Shown here: positions 36,169 through 44,374 of the stretch, piece by piece
How positions within the stretch are numbered: position 1 is the stretch's first letter
Layout of the letters: each line of letters starts with the position of its first letter
From: Methylomonas sp. EFPC3
GTDB lineage: Bacteria > Pseudomonadota > Gammaproteobacteria > Methylococcales > Methylomonadaceae
Assembly (NCBI RefSeq): GCF_029643245.1
Contig: NZ_CP116398.1
Span: 496,001-560,000, forward strand
Reading direction: 5' to 3'
Length of the DNA: 64,000 bases
The notes under the pieces: model-generated
The model's input: only the letters and a program-made list of their open reading frames with translations
Told to the model about the DNA's origin: nothing
The model's database searches: none
Position numbers and translations under genes: made by a program

Positions 36169-36887
36169 CAGACCAAGTCATTTTAATCACCGGCGCCGGC
36201 GGCGGCTTGGGCGCGACAGCAGCCTTAGCGTTGGCGAAGCACGGCGCTCAAATCATTCTGCTGGACAAGAATATTCCGAAGCTGGAGCGGGTCTACGATG
36301 CGATCGTCGAGGCCGGTGGGCCGGAACCGGTGATGTACCCGTTCGATCTGGCCGGTGCCAGCGAGGCCCAGTACCAGGAAATGGCCGATGCGATCGAACA
36401 GCGTTACGGCAGTTTGCAAGGCTTGCTGCATTCGGCGGTGGAATTCAGCGCCTTCAGTCCGATCGTCAATTACAAGACCAAGGATTGGGGCCATGCGCTG
36501 AACGTCAACCTCAACGCGCCGTTCATTCTGTGCCGGGTATTGTTGCCGTTGTTACAACTCAGCCGGCATGCCGCCATCGTCTTTACCAGCGATTCCGGCG
36601 CACGCAAGGCGCAGGCCTATTCCGGTGCCTACGGCGTCTCCAAAATTGCGCTGGAAGGCTTTGCCGCGATTCTGGCCGCCGAACTGGAAGCCGGCCAGAA
36701 GATTCGGGTCAATACCTTGTGCCCCGGCCCGATCGATTCGCCGTTGCGAAAACGCGCCTATCCGGCGGAAGACAAGGCCGCTATTCCGCCGATGTCCAGT
36801 TTGGAACCGCTTTACCTTTATTTATTCGGCGACGCCAGCATCGGCGTTACCGGTCAAATTATTGACGCGCAGACTTTCAAACCTTAA
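36159..36887 (+). CDS. yciK: YciK-type short-chain dehydrogenase
   Basis: This 242-residue SDR starts at MPLTDQVILITGAGGGLG (the Rossmann TGxxxGLG motif). The catalytic Ser/Tyr/Lys appear as FTSDSGARK...YSGAYGVSK. The full YciK pattern (SAVEFSAFSPI) is present. YciK is a conserved NAD(P)-dependent oxidoreductase whose substrate is not firmly known. It starts inside the end of mupP and is followed 9 bases later by sufT. An upstream in-frame ATG would overlap mupP further and has no ribosome site. Confidence 0.85.
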   Translation: MPLTDQVILITGAGGGLGATAALALAKHGAQIILLDKNIPKLERVYDAIVEAGGPEPVMYPFDLAGASEAQYQEMADAIEQRYGSLQGLLHSAVEFSAFSPIVNYKTKDWGHALNVNLNAPFILCRVLLPLLQLSRHAAIVFTSDSGARKAQAYSGAYGVSKIALEGFAAILAAELEAGQKIRVNTLCPGPIDSPLRKRAYPAEDKAAIPPMSSLEPLYLYLFGDASIGVTGQIIDAQTFKP

Positions 36888-36895
36888 GTATCGCT

Positions 36896-37444
36896 ATGGC
36901 AGACAGAGAAGTTGTTTTTCTAACCCGGGATGTCAATATCGTCACAATCCCGGACGGCAATCACGGTACCTTGCAAAAGGGCCAGGAAGTGACGATTCAC
37001 CAATCTCTCGGCAGCAATTACACGGTCGTGACCGACTACGGCCACATGGTCCGGATTGCCGGCAGCGATGCCGATGCGCTGGGTAAGGAATCTCAGCATC
37101 TGCAAACCCTGGTATCGGAAACCGACCGCCAGGCGGTGGAGCAGAATTGCTGGGAAGTGATGAAAACGGTCTACGACCCGGAAATTCCGGTCAATATCGT
37201 CGATTTGGGCCTGGTTTACGGTTGCGACGTCACCGGCAATGCCGAGGGCGGTAACGATGTGCATATTCGGATGACGCTGACCGCGCCCGGCTGCGGCATG
37301 GGGCCGGTAATTCAGAGTGATGTGGAAAAGTCGATCCGCGCTTTACCGGGCGTCAGTTCGGTGCAAGTGGAAGTGGTTTTGGACCCGCCCTGGTCGCGCG
37401 AGATGATGTCGGAAGTGGCGCAGGTACAATTGGGCCTGTTTTAA
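36896..37444 (+). CDS. sufT: SufT-type Fe-S maturation factor (DUF59/MIP18 family)
   Basis: This 182-residue protein has an N-terminal ~75-residue extension typical of SufT, then a DUF59 domain: DPEIPVNIVDLGLVYG, MTLTAPGCGMGPV and VVLDPPWSREMMS. The Cys in APGCGMG is the conserved residue of the family. SufT helps mature iron-sulfur proteins under oxidative or iron stress. It ends the ubiG-mupP-yciK-sufT run; no other suf gene is near. Confidence 0.88.
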   Translation: MADREVVFLTRDVNIVTIPDGNHGTLQKGQEVTIHQSLGSNYTVVTDYGHMVRIAGSDADALGKESQHLQTLVSETDRQAVEQNCWEVMKTVYDPEIPVNIVDLGLVYGCDVTGNAEGGNDVHIRMTLTAPGCGMGPVIQSDVEKSIRALPGVSSVQVEVVLDPPWSREMMSEVAQVQLGLF

Positions 37445-37597
37445 ACTGCCGTCCTTCCTGGCGGCGGAAAATTGCCGCTTCAGGTTGGTGCGGTGGGTTG
37501 TTTTTAGTTTAAGTGTTTGTTTCTTATTTTTTAAATAAAATTGGCACGGAGTTGGCTTTTCCTTCTTGAGCATTGATTCCAGACTCGAGGAAGCGTC

Positions 37598-38485
37598 ATG
37601 AAAGAAAAAGCCGCCGAATTAGCCATAGTCAGCAACAAAACCTTCGCTGCGTCGACCGCCGTAAATCTGCATCACTACGATATCAGTAGCGCGTTGCAGA
37701 CCACTTTGGAGTTCGACGAGCTGATCGCGATCTTCTGCAACAAAATCCAAAACACCATACCGCATAACGGCGTCGAATATACCAATACCGATTTCGACCT
37801 GGAATACAAACGCGGCGTGCTGGCTCGCCATTCCTGTTCTTACGCTTTGAAAGTCGAGGAACAGCAGTTGGGCGAGTTGAAGTTGACCCGGAGCCAACGT
37901 TTCAGCAAGGACGAGCTGAAAATGCTGGAAAGTCTGCTGTGCTGTCTGATTTATCCGTTGCGCAATGCCACGCTGTTTCAGCAAGCGCTGAAAATGGCGT
38001 TCACCGACCCGTTGACCAAAGCCAACAACCGCACCGCGTTTAACGACAGCCTGATGCGCGAAATCAAACGGGCGCATCGTAGCGGCAGCCATTTATCGAT
38101 GATCTTCGTCGATGTCGATCATTTCAAATCGATTAACGACCAATACGGTCACGAATGCGGCGATTTGGCCTTGGCCTCGGTGGCCGGTTGGTTGAAAGAC
38201 AGCGTGCGCGGCAGCGACGCAGTCTATCGCTACGGCGGCGAGGAGTTTGTGATTCTACTCAGCGATACCGACATCGACGGCGCCCTGATAATAGGTGAAC
38301 GGATTCGGGCCGATATCGAGTCACATACGCTGGCTTACGGCATGGATGTGTTGAATTTGACCGCCAGCCTGGGGGTTGCCACATTGCAAGGCGACGATAC
38401 CGTCGATAGCTTGTTGAAACGGGCCGATGCGGCGATGTATCAAGCTAAAAAACTTGGCCGCAACCGGGTCGAAGCCGGTTTCTAG
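37598..38485 (+). CDS. diguanylate cyclase with GAF-like sensor
   Basis: This 295-residue soluble protein has an N-terminal ~120-residue region with GAF-like layout (HYDISSALQTTLEFDELIAIF). A complete GGDEF domain follows with active-site GGEEF and an intact RGSD inhibitory site five residues before it. It should make cyclic di-GMP and be feedback-inhibited. GAGGAAG precedes the ATG. A PilZ receptor gene is 5 kb away at 43486, but there is no operon link. Confidence 0.88.
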   Translation: MKEKAAELAIVSNKTFAASTAVNLHHYDISSALQTTLEFDELIAIFCNKIQNTIPHNGVEYTNTDFDLEYKRGVLARHSCSYALKVEEQQLGELKLTRSQRFSKDELKMLESLLCCLIYPLRNATLFQQALKMAFTDPLTKANNRTAFNDSLMREIKRAHRSGSHLSMIFVDVDHFKSINDQYGHECGDLALASVAGWLKDSVRGSDAVYRYGGEEFVILLSDTDIDGALIIGERIRADIESHTLAYGMDVLNLTASLGVATLQGDDTVDSLLKRADAAMYQAKKLGRNRVEAGF

Positions 38486-38495
38486 CCGGAGGTTG

Positions 38496-38523
38496 CCGAT
38501 GCGGCAAATATTGGCCGCATCGG
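38496..38523. terminator. hairpin between convergent genes
   Basis: CCGATGCGGC pairs perfectly with GCCGCATCGG around AAATATTG, 10 bases after the cyclase stop and 10 bases before the nlpE-like stop. No clear U-tract on either side; it probably serves both genes. Confidence 0.5.
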
Positions 38524-38533
38524 TTGTCGCCGC

Positions 38534-39010
38534 TTAGTGAGCGTGAGAGGGTTCTTTTTCGGTGATCTCGTTACGGCGCAATACGTAACGTTCGGCTAGC
38601 TTGCCGGTGTAGAGGTTACCGGCGCTGTCCAACTGCGTCAGAATGTTGTTGCCGATCAAATACCGGTTACCGATCGCGCCTTCTTTCTTCGGCATCAGGG
38701 TCACCGTATCTTTTTTTTCGTCCCAAGTAAATTTGCCTTTCTCGACAAACTCGCGCTCCGATCTGCCGGAGAACGTGGTCATCAAAATATAACTGCCGTT
38801 TTTGTTCAAGCCCAATTGGGTTTTGACACCGGCGCAATCGGCGCAGGGCAGAAATCCGTTATAGACGCCCAGCCAGTGATGTTCTTTCGCGGTATGGTGG
38901 GCGTGGGCCGGATCGTGGCCTTCGGCTTCCGGTTCCGCCCACGCCGGCTGTTGTACCGCGAAGGTTGCGGCCAACAAAAATAGACTCAGTTGCGGTTTGA
39001 ATTTTTGCAT
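38534..39010 (-). CDS. NlpE-like copper-linked periplasmic protein
   Basis: The protein has 158 residues from the MQKFKP methionine (AGGA 9 bases upstream). The NlpE N-terminal domain is clear: WLGVYNGFLPCADCAGVKT with C56 and C59, then the GSYILMTTF strand. In E. coli NlpE is a lipoprotein reporting envelope and copper stress to Cpx. Here the signal peptide ends QPAWA with no lipobox, so the protein should be soluble. A His-rich segment (GHDPAHAHHTAKEHH, residues 31-45) could bind copper or zinc. The NlpE C-terminal domain is absent. Confidence 0.75.
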   Translation of the reverse strand: MQKFKPQLSLFLLAATFAVQQPAWAEPEAEGHDPAHAHHTAKEHHWLGVYNGFLPCADCAGVKTQLGLNKNGSYILMTTFSGRSEREFVEKGKFTWDEKKDTVTLMPKKEGAIGNRYLIGNNILTQLDSAGNLYTGKLAERYVLRRNEITEKEPSHAH

Positions 39011-39084
39011 GTGGATTCCTCGATACAATGGCAGGTCTTGTTGTTATTGGTGACCATGGTTCCGGCGGACCGGAGCGGCCGCAC

Positions 39085-39708
39085 TTAATTTTCGAACACG
39101 TCCGCACCTTTGGGCGGCTTGAAATTAAACAAACTGTCGTCCAGCTTTTGGTTGAGCTGAATATTGGAAAAATAGATCCGGGTCAGTTGGCCGAAATTAT
39201 CGCTCAGTTCCATGCCGCCGAGCTGGTTGCCGTTCATGCCGATCAGGATGTATTTGAAGCCGCTTTCCTCGTTTTTCGGCGATAGCTTGACCCAGTTCAT
39301 GCCTTCGTCCTGGCCCTGTTCCTGCAGGACGAATTTTTCCTCGATATCGACCTGGCCGGTCAACAGCAGTGCCGGCGTGGAGCCGAGCGAGTCGTCCAGT
39401 TGCTTGACGGTGACCTGTTCCAGGTCGGCATCGTAAAACCAGACTTTGCCGTTGTTGGACACGATTTCCTGCTCGAACGGTTTTTGGTAGTTCCAGCGGA
39501 ATTTACCCGGCCGGCTCAAATAAAATTTGCCGCTGCTGGATTGGGCCGGTCGGCCGCTTTTATCGAAGCTGACCTGCTTGAAATCGGCCGCCAGCGACGC
39601 GCTGGCCGCCAGAAAACTTTTCAAGCGGTTGATCGGCGCCTCGTCGGCATAAACGTTGGTGACGGCTGCGATCGATAAAACCAGTGCGGAGCTTAAGTGA
39701 CGTAGCAT
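39085..39708 (-). CDS. lolA: LolA outer-membrane lipoprotein chaperone
   Basis: This 207-residue periplasmic protein has a signal peptide ending VYA. The fold pattern is that of LolA: LKSFLAASASLAADFKQ, GKFYLSRPGKFRWNYQKP, NNGKVWFYDADLEQVTVK, and the C-terminal NIQLNQKLDDSLFNFKPP. It ferries lipoproteins from LolCDE to the outer membrane. It starts one base from the mrcB stop, so the two are coupled. ftsK, the common lolA neighbour, is not here. Confidence 0.9.
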   Translation of the reverse strand: MLRHLSSALVLSIAAVTNVYADEAPINRLKSFLAASASLAADFKQVSFDKSGRPAQSSSGKFYLSRPGKFRWNYQKPFEQEIVSNNGKVWFYDADLEQVTVKQLDDSLGSTPALLLTGQVDIEEKFVLQEQGQDEGMNWVKLSPKNEESGFKYILIGMNGNQLGGMELSDNFGQLTRIYFSNIQLNQKLDDSLFNFKPPKGADVFEN

Positions 39709-39709
39709 A

Positions 39710-42037
39710 TTAAAAAGGGTTCAGGTTATTGAGCCAGCTTTCGCCGGATTCAGCATTGGCGCCGCATTCGGCGAACTGGGTCGGCGCCGAGCCCTCGACG
39801 AACGGCAGCAATTTCGCGCCGGGGCAGCTCTCGCTGCTGAGCAGGCCGCTCTCCGGATCGATCCAAGTCATTTGGACATTATCCGGCGGTACCAGACTGA
39901 CCGGCTTTTTCGAAACCTGCCGCATGGTTTCCGCCCAGATCTGTAGCGCGCCGCTACCGCCGGTCAGGCCGGACGGTTTGTTGTCGTCGCGGCCGATCCA
40001 GACCACCGACAGAAAGTCGCCGCTGAAACCGGCGAACCAGCTATCGCGCAATTGGTTGGTGGTCCCGGTTTTACCGACCAGCGCCATTTCCTTCGGCAGG
40101 TAATTATACGCAGAGTGGCCGGTGCCGGCGTACATCACTTCCTGCAGAATGGTGTTGGTGATGAAGGTGGCTGCCGGGTCTACCGCCTGTCGCACCGTCA
40201 ACGGGTAACTTTGCAGGGCTTTGCCGTCCGCCGCGTTCACGGCCCGGATCGAGCGCAACGGCGTGGCGAAGCCGTCGCCGGCCAGGGTTTGGTAAAGTTG
40301 GGTTACTTCCAGTGGTGTCAGCGGTTGCGCGCCCAACAGAAAGGACGGGTACAAATCCACCGGCCGGCTGACACCCATGTTTTTCAAGGTGTTGGCGACT
40401 TTGGCCAAGCCAATGTCCATACCGATCCGCACCGTGGCCATGTTGTAGGAATGGGTCAGGGCGGTGTGCAGCGGGACGATGCCGTGCTCGCGGTTGTCGT
40501 AATTGTCCGGCGACCAGGACTTGCCGCGCTCGGCTTCGATGCTGATCTGGGTGTCGCTGACCGGTGTGGCGATGGTGTAACGCTCCGGATATTCCAGCGC
40601 CGTCAGATAGACCACGGGTTTGATCAGCGAGCCGATCGGCCTGACCGCGTCCAGCGCGCGATTGAAGCCGGTGGATTCGCTATTGCGGCCGCCGCTCAGC
40701 GCGACGATCTCGCCGCTGTCGCGACGGGTGACGATGGCAGCGCTCTCCAGCTCGTTGCTTTTCGGACTCTTCTCCAATTGCTTGAGCTTGCTGGCCATCG
40801 AGCGTTCCAGAATGTCCTGGATCCGGGTGTCCAGCGTCGTGACGATACGCAAGCCTTCGGAGGTCAGATCTTCCTCCTTGTATTCCTGCTTCAACTGGCG
40901 TTTGACCAGATCGATAAAATCCGGATAACGGTTGGCGGACCGGTGGATTACCGCAGCGACGCCGAGCGGTTGTTTCTTGGCTTCCACGGTCTGTTGCTCG
41001 GTAATGTAGCCTTCGTTCAGCATCGAATCCAAGACCAAATTACGCCGCTCCAGAGTATGTTCCGGCTTGCGGCGCGGATCGTATTCCGACGGACCGCGCA
41101 CCAAGGCGACCAGCGTCGCCACTTGGTGCAGCGACAATGTTTTCAGCGACTGGCCGAAGTAGAATTCGCTGGCCAGACCGAAGCCGTGGACGGCGCTGGC
41201 GCCGTCCTGGCCCAGGAAGATCTCGTTCAGATAGGCTTCCAGAATCTCGTCCTTGCTGTAGCGGTATTCCAGAATGAACGACATCAACGCTTCCTTGAGT
41301 TTGCGGCGCAAGGTGCGTTTCGGCGTCAGGAAGAAGTTTTTCACCAACTGCTGAGTGATGGTACTGCCGCCCTGGACCATGCCGCCGGCCTTCAGATTGG
41401 ACCACATGGCACGGGCGATACTTTTCGGCGACAGGCCGAAATGGCTGTAAAAATCGCGGTCTTCGGTCGACAGCAGGCCTTGCACCAGGGTTGGCGGCGC
41501 TTCGTCCAGTTTGATCAGAATCCGGTCTTCCTTGCGGGTTGGGTAAAAGCTGCCGATTTGTACCGGGTCCATCCGCACGATCGCCAGGTTTTCGCCGTTG
41601 CCGGCGTCGGTCAAACCACTGATTGCCGCGCCGGAGAAGGCGACGCTGATTTTGCGGCTCTCCTGCACCGTGTCGCCGAAATTGAAGGCGCGGGTGCGGA
41701 CGTTAACGACGCTGCCCTTGGTGCTGTATGAGCCTTCGCCGGCCAGTTGCGGATCCTGCCGGTAATGCAATTCCAGCAGTAAGTCTTCGAAGTTCTTGGC
41801 GGAAATTTCGTATCCGGCATACAGCTCGACCGGACTGGCATATACCCGGGCCGGAATCGACCAGCGCTTGCCTTCGAATTGCTGGCGCACGGTGAAATCC
41901 AGATAGCCGACGTAAACCGCCAACACGAAACCGCCGATCAGAGCCAGCGGAACCAGTAAGCGTAACAACCAGGATGCCTGGGATTTGGTTTTTCTGCGTC
42001 GAACGGCTGATCTGCGGGGTCTGGGTGTTCTGGCCAT
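39710..42037 (-). CDS. mrcB: penicillin-binding protein 1B
   Basis: This 775-residue bifunctional peptidoglycan synthase has an Arg/Lys-rich cytoplasmic head, one membrane helix (~25-45), and a UB2H domain (~85-170), which distinguishes PBP1b and binds the LpoB activator. A GT51 glycosyltransferase follows (E192 in EDRDFYSHFG; QGGSTITQQLVKN). The transpeptidase has S470 in GSLIKP, then HSYN and GKTGTTN. All catalytic motifs are intact. It is the first gene of a two-gene minus-strand unit with lolA. Confidence 0.92.
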   Translation of the reverse strand: MARTPRPRRSAVRRRKTKSQASWLLRLLVPLALIGGFVLAVYVGYLDFTVRQQFEGKRWSIPARVYASPVELYAGYEISAKNFEDLLLELHYRQDPQLAGEGSYSTKGSVVNVRTRAFNFGDTVQESRKISVAFSGAAISGLTDAGNGENLAIVRMDPVQIGSFYPTRKEDRILIKLDEAPPTLVQGLLSTEDRDFYSHFGLSPKSIARAMWSNLKAGGMVQGGSTITQQLVKNFFLTPKRTLRRKLKEALMSFILEYRYSKDEILEAYLNEIFLGQDGASAVHGFGLASEFYFGQSLKTLSLHQVATLVALVRGPSEYDPRRKPEHTLERRNLVLDSMLNEGYITEQQTVEAKKQPLGVAAVIHRSANRYPDFIDLVKRQLKQEYKEEDLTSEGLRIVTTLDTRIQDILERSMASKLKQLEKSPKSNELESAAIVTRRDSGEIVALSGGRNSESTGFNRALDAVRPIGSLIKPVVYLTALEYPERYTIATPVSDTQISIEAERGKSWSPDNYDNREHGIVPLHTALTHSYNMATVRIGMDIGLAKVANTLKNMGVSRPVDLYPSFLLGAQPLTPLEVTQLYQTLAGDGFATPLRSIRAVNAADGKALQSYPLTVRQAVDPAATFITNTILQEVMYAGTGHSAYNYLPKEMALVGKTGTTNQLRDSWFAGFSGDFLSVVWIGRDDNKPSGLTGGSGALQIWAETMRQVSKKPVSLVPPDNVQMTWIDPESGLLSSESCPGAKLLPFVEGSAPTQFAECGANAESGESWLNNLNPF

Positions 42038-42196
42038 CAGGTCGGTTTGCGGTTTGCGCTACGGCGATTGGCAGCGCGGATAAAGGGTGAGGCGGTCGCG
42101 GCGTTTTGTGCTGCGATGCGGTTGGCCTGATATTATCTAACAAAATCGAGGTGGCTGCGACTTCGGCTGGCAGCTGTTGGTAGGGGAGAAACGGTT

Positions 42197-43423
42197 ATGG
42201 CCGCTGCAGTACTAAAGTTTCAAACGCAATCGTCCAGGCTGAGCTTGTGGTTCCGGCTTTGGCTATTGGCCTTGGTTTGGGTCAATTCGGCGTATTCGGC
42301 GCCGATTGCCCAAGCCGATATCGAAGCTTTCGTGCGCGACGGTTGCCCGCATTGTGAACGCGCCGAAGTTTTTTTGGCCGATTTGCAACGGGAACGACCG
42401 CAGTTAAACATCGTGATCCGCAATGTCAGCCGCGAGCCCGACGCCTGGCAGCGCTTGCAAACCCTGGCCGCAGCCCAGAATCCGCCAGCGCCGCTAAGGC
42501 TGCCGACCTTCCGGGTCGGCGGGAAGCTGGTTATAGGCTATTCGGCCGAAACCGGCGACCTGTTGTTGCGTGAGGCGTTAGCCGAGACAGGCCCGCCGGC
42601 CGCCGCCGAGGAGGCAAGCGGAAGTTGCGAGGTGGAAACCGTGCAAACCTGTGAAGCCGGCAATGCCGCCAATCCGTCGGCGCAGCCTAAGCCGTTCGAA
42701 CTGGCCGTGCTGGGGAAACGGGTGGCGCTGGACCGGGTAGGGCTGCCGGCGTTTACCGTGGCGATGGGACTGTTGGATGGATTCAATCCGTGTTCGATGT
42801 GGGTGTTGCTGTTGATGATATCGATGCTGGCGCCGATGCGGAACCGGCCGCGAATGCTGGCGGTCGCCGGGGCCTTCGTCTTGGTTGAAGGCGTGGCTTA
42901 CTTCGTGTTTATGGCGGCATGGTTGAACCTGTTTTTATGGATAGGTTTGTCGCGCGCCTCTGAAATTGCGATCGCAGCCATTGCCGTTGCCGCCGGTGCG
43001 CTGAATCTGAAGGATTTCTGGGCCCTGGGTGTCGGTCCGTCGTTATCGATCCCGCAAGCGGCCAAGCCTGACATTTATGCGCGGATCCGGCGGATTTTGC
43101 AGGCGGAAAACCTGTGGGGCGCGTTGGTCGGTGCAGTGCTGCTGGCGGTGTTGGTGCAAATCGTCGAATTATTCTGCACCTCCGGCTTTCCGGCTTTGTA
43201 TACGCGAATATTGACCTTGCGCCAGTTACAAGGCTGGGACTATTACGGCTATTTGCTGCTTTATAATCTGGCGTATATGCTAGACGATATTGTGGTGTTG
43301 GCGCTGGGCATCGTAACATTGAGCCAACAGCGCTTGCAGCGCAACCACGGCCGTTGGTTGAAATTGGTCAGCGGCGCAGTGATGGTTGGCTTGGGCATGT
43401 ATTTGTTTGCCCGCGGCGGCTAA
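42197..43423 (+). CDS. glutaredoxin-like domain fused to CcdA/DsbD-like membrane domain
   Basis: This 408-residue protein has a signal or anchor segment (~15-33), then a thioredoxin-fold domain with CPHC (FVRDGCPHCERAEVFLAD), a variable Cys-bearing linker (GSCEVETVQTC), and about six membrane helices. The helices carry the paired cysteines of the CcdA/DsbD electron-transfer core: GFNPCSMWVLL and ELFCTSGFPALY. This arrangement suggests moving reducing power from the cytoplasm to a periplasmic thiol target. The partner is unknown. GGAG lies ~11 bases upstream of the ATG. It is followed 62 bases later by a PilZ gene. Confidence 0.78.
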   Translation: MAAAVLKFQTQSSRLSLWFRLWLLALVWVNSAYSAPIAQADIEAFVRDGCPHCERAEVFLADLQRERPQLNIVIRNVSREPDAWQRLQTLAAAQNPPAPLRLPTFRVGGKLVIGYSAETGDLLLREALAETGPPAAAEEASGSCEVETVQTCEAGNAANPSAQPKPFELAVLGKRVALDRVGLPAFTVAMGLLDGFNPCSMWVLLLMISMLAPMRNRPRMLAVAGAFVLVEGVAYFVFMAAWLNLFLWIGLSRASEIAIAAIAVAAGALNLKDFWALGVGPSLSIPQAAKPDIYARIRRILQAENLWGALVGAVLLAVLVQIVELFCTSGFPALYTRILTLRQLQGWDYYGYLLLYNLAYMLDDIVVLALGIVTLSQQRLQRNHGRWLKLVSGAVMVGLGMYLFARGG

Positions 43424-43485
43424 GCATAGCGGGCTCGTGGCCGGCTTGGACCGGCTTAAATTCTAAGCAGAATTCAGGAGAATTC

Positions 43486-43755
43486 GTGATTGACAATAAG
43501 CGCAGGCATCCGCGTTTAAAACACCGCGCCAAAATCAAATTGATCGTTCCCGAGTCGGTGGAGAATATCGTCGAAATGCGGGATTTTTCGGAAACCGGCT
43601 TGTTTTTGCAGTGCGATAAAGCGCTGATTCCACCAATTGGTACGGTACTGGAAGTCCAAACCACGGAATTTGACGACGCTCCGGTGCAGTTGGTCAGGGT
43701 GGTTCGTATCGATCCGGATTCCGGTTTTGCCGTCGAGTTTTGCAGCAGAGATTGA
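43486..43755 (+). CDS. PilZ domain c-di-GMP receptor
   Basis: This 89-residue single-domain protein starts at GTG with AGGAG 5 bases upstream; the open frame extends upstream but only into the previous gene. PilZ signatures RRHPRLKHR (RxxxR) and DFSETG (DxSxxG) are both present, so cyclic di-GMP binding is expected. No output domain is attached, so it likely acts on a partner such as a motility or polysaccharide apparatus. Confidence 0.8.
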   Translation: MIDNKRRHPRLKHRAKIKLIVPESVENIVEMRDFSETGLFLQCDKALIPPIGTVLEVQTTEFDDAPVQLVRVVRIDPDSGFAVEFCSRD

Positions 43756-43817
43756 TACCGTTCGCGCTTGCTCGATGGTCCCGGCCGTTCCGGCTAGCGT
43801 CCTCAGGCAGTTAGCAA

Positions 43818-44318
43818 TCAGGCGCTTAAATCGATTGTAGTCCCGCCGTTTGCAGAGCCTTGCAGGCTCAGCAACTCAGCCCGGGCTTTGTTCGCCATCG
43901 CCGTGGCTCTGGCGGCTACGCTCTGATCCTGGGCCGACGGATTCGCAGGCGCCAGTGCCGCCCGGCGGATGGTATCGGCCTTCAGCAACGTCGCCTGCGG
44001 GTCACCGGCCACTGCCGATACGTCGATGCTGACGTCGCCGCCGCTGGCGTAGCGTTGGCCGTCCGGCCCCGTCACATAATCGTAATTGGCGCCGCTGACG
44101 GCGAGGTTGCCGGCCGCGCTCAGATGCGCCTGTTCGTGGGCGCGGACTTCGCGGTCGCGGGCTTTTAACTTTTCAACCAGCTGGCGTTGTTCTTGGCTCA
44201 ATTCGCCGTTTGTCTCGGCGTTGGCGGAGGGTTGGGGTTTGTTCGGCGCGGCAGCGGCCGGAGAACGGCTTTGCGGGGCGTAGACATGGTATGTATTCGA
44301 CGCGGCGGTTACCTGCAT
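43818..44318 (-). CDS. SprA-related putative metalloprotease
   Basis: The protein has 166 residues from the MQVTAASN methionine. The core is AREVRAHEQAHLSAAG-like: LKARDREVRAHEQAHLSA has an HExxH zinc motif, followed by GANYDYVTGPDGQRYASGG, the signature of the SprA-related/CJM1_0395 family. Family members are uncharacterised. The first ~50 residues are Ala/Pro/Asn-rich and low-complexity. A TTG 29 codons upstream extends the frame but has no ribosome site. It lies 56 bases downstream of queG on the same strand. Confidence 0.7.
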   Translation of the reverse strand: MQVTAASNTYHVYAPQSRSPAAAAPNKPQPSANAETNGELSQEQRQLVEKLKARDREVRAHEQAHLSAAGNLAVSGANYDYVTGPDGQRYASGGDVSIDVSAVAGDPQATLLKADTIRRAALAPANPSAQDQSVAARATAMANKARAELLSLQGSANGGTTIDLSA

Positions 44319-44374
44319 GCTCGTCACCGAAAAGCTTAAACTGGTTCGCAAATATACGCTTTCTCCGTTAAAAC

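Noticed and set aside
40052..41731. 559-codon plus-strand open frame opposite mrcB
   Set aside because: mrcB is unmistakable on the minus strand; the opposite frame is His/Gln/Arg-rich without motifs.
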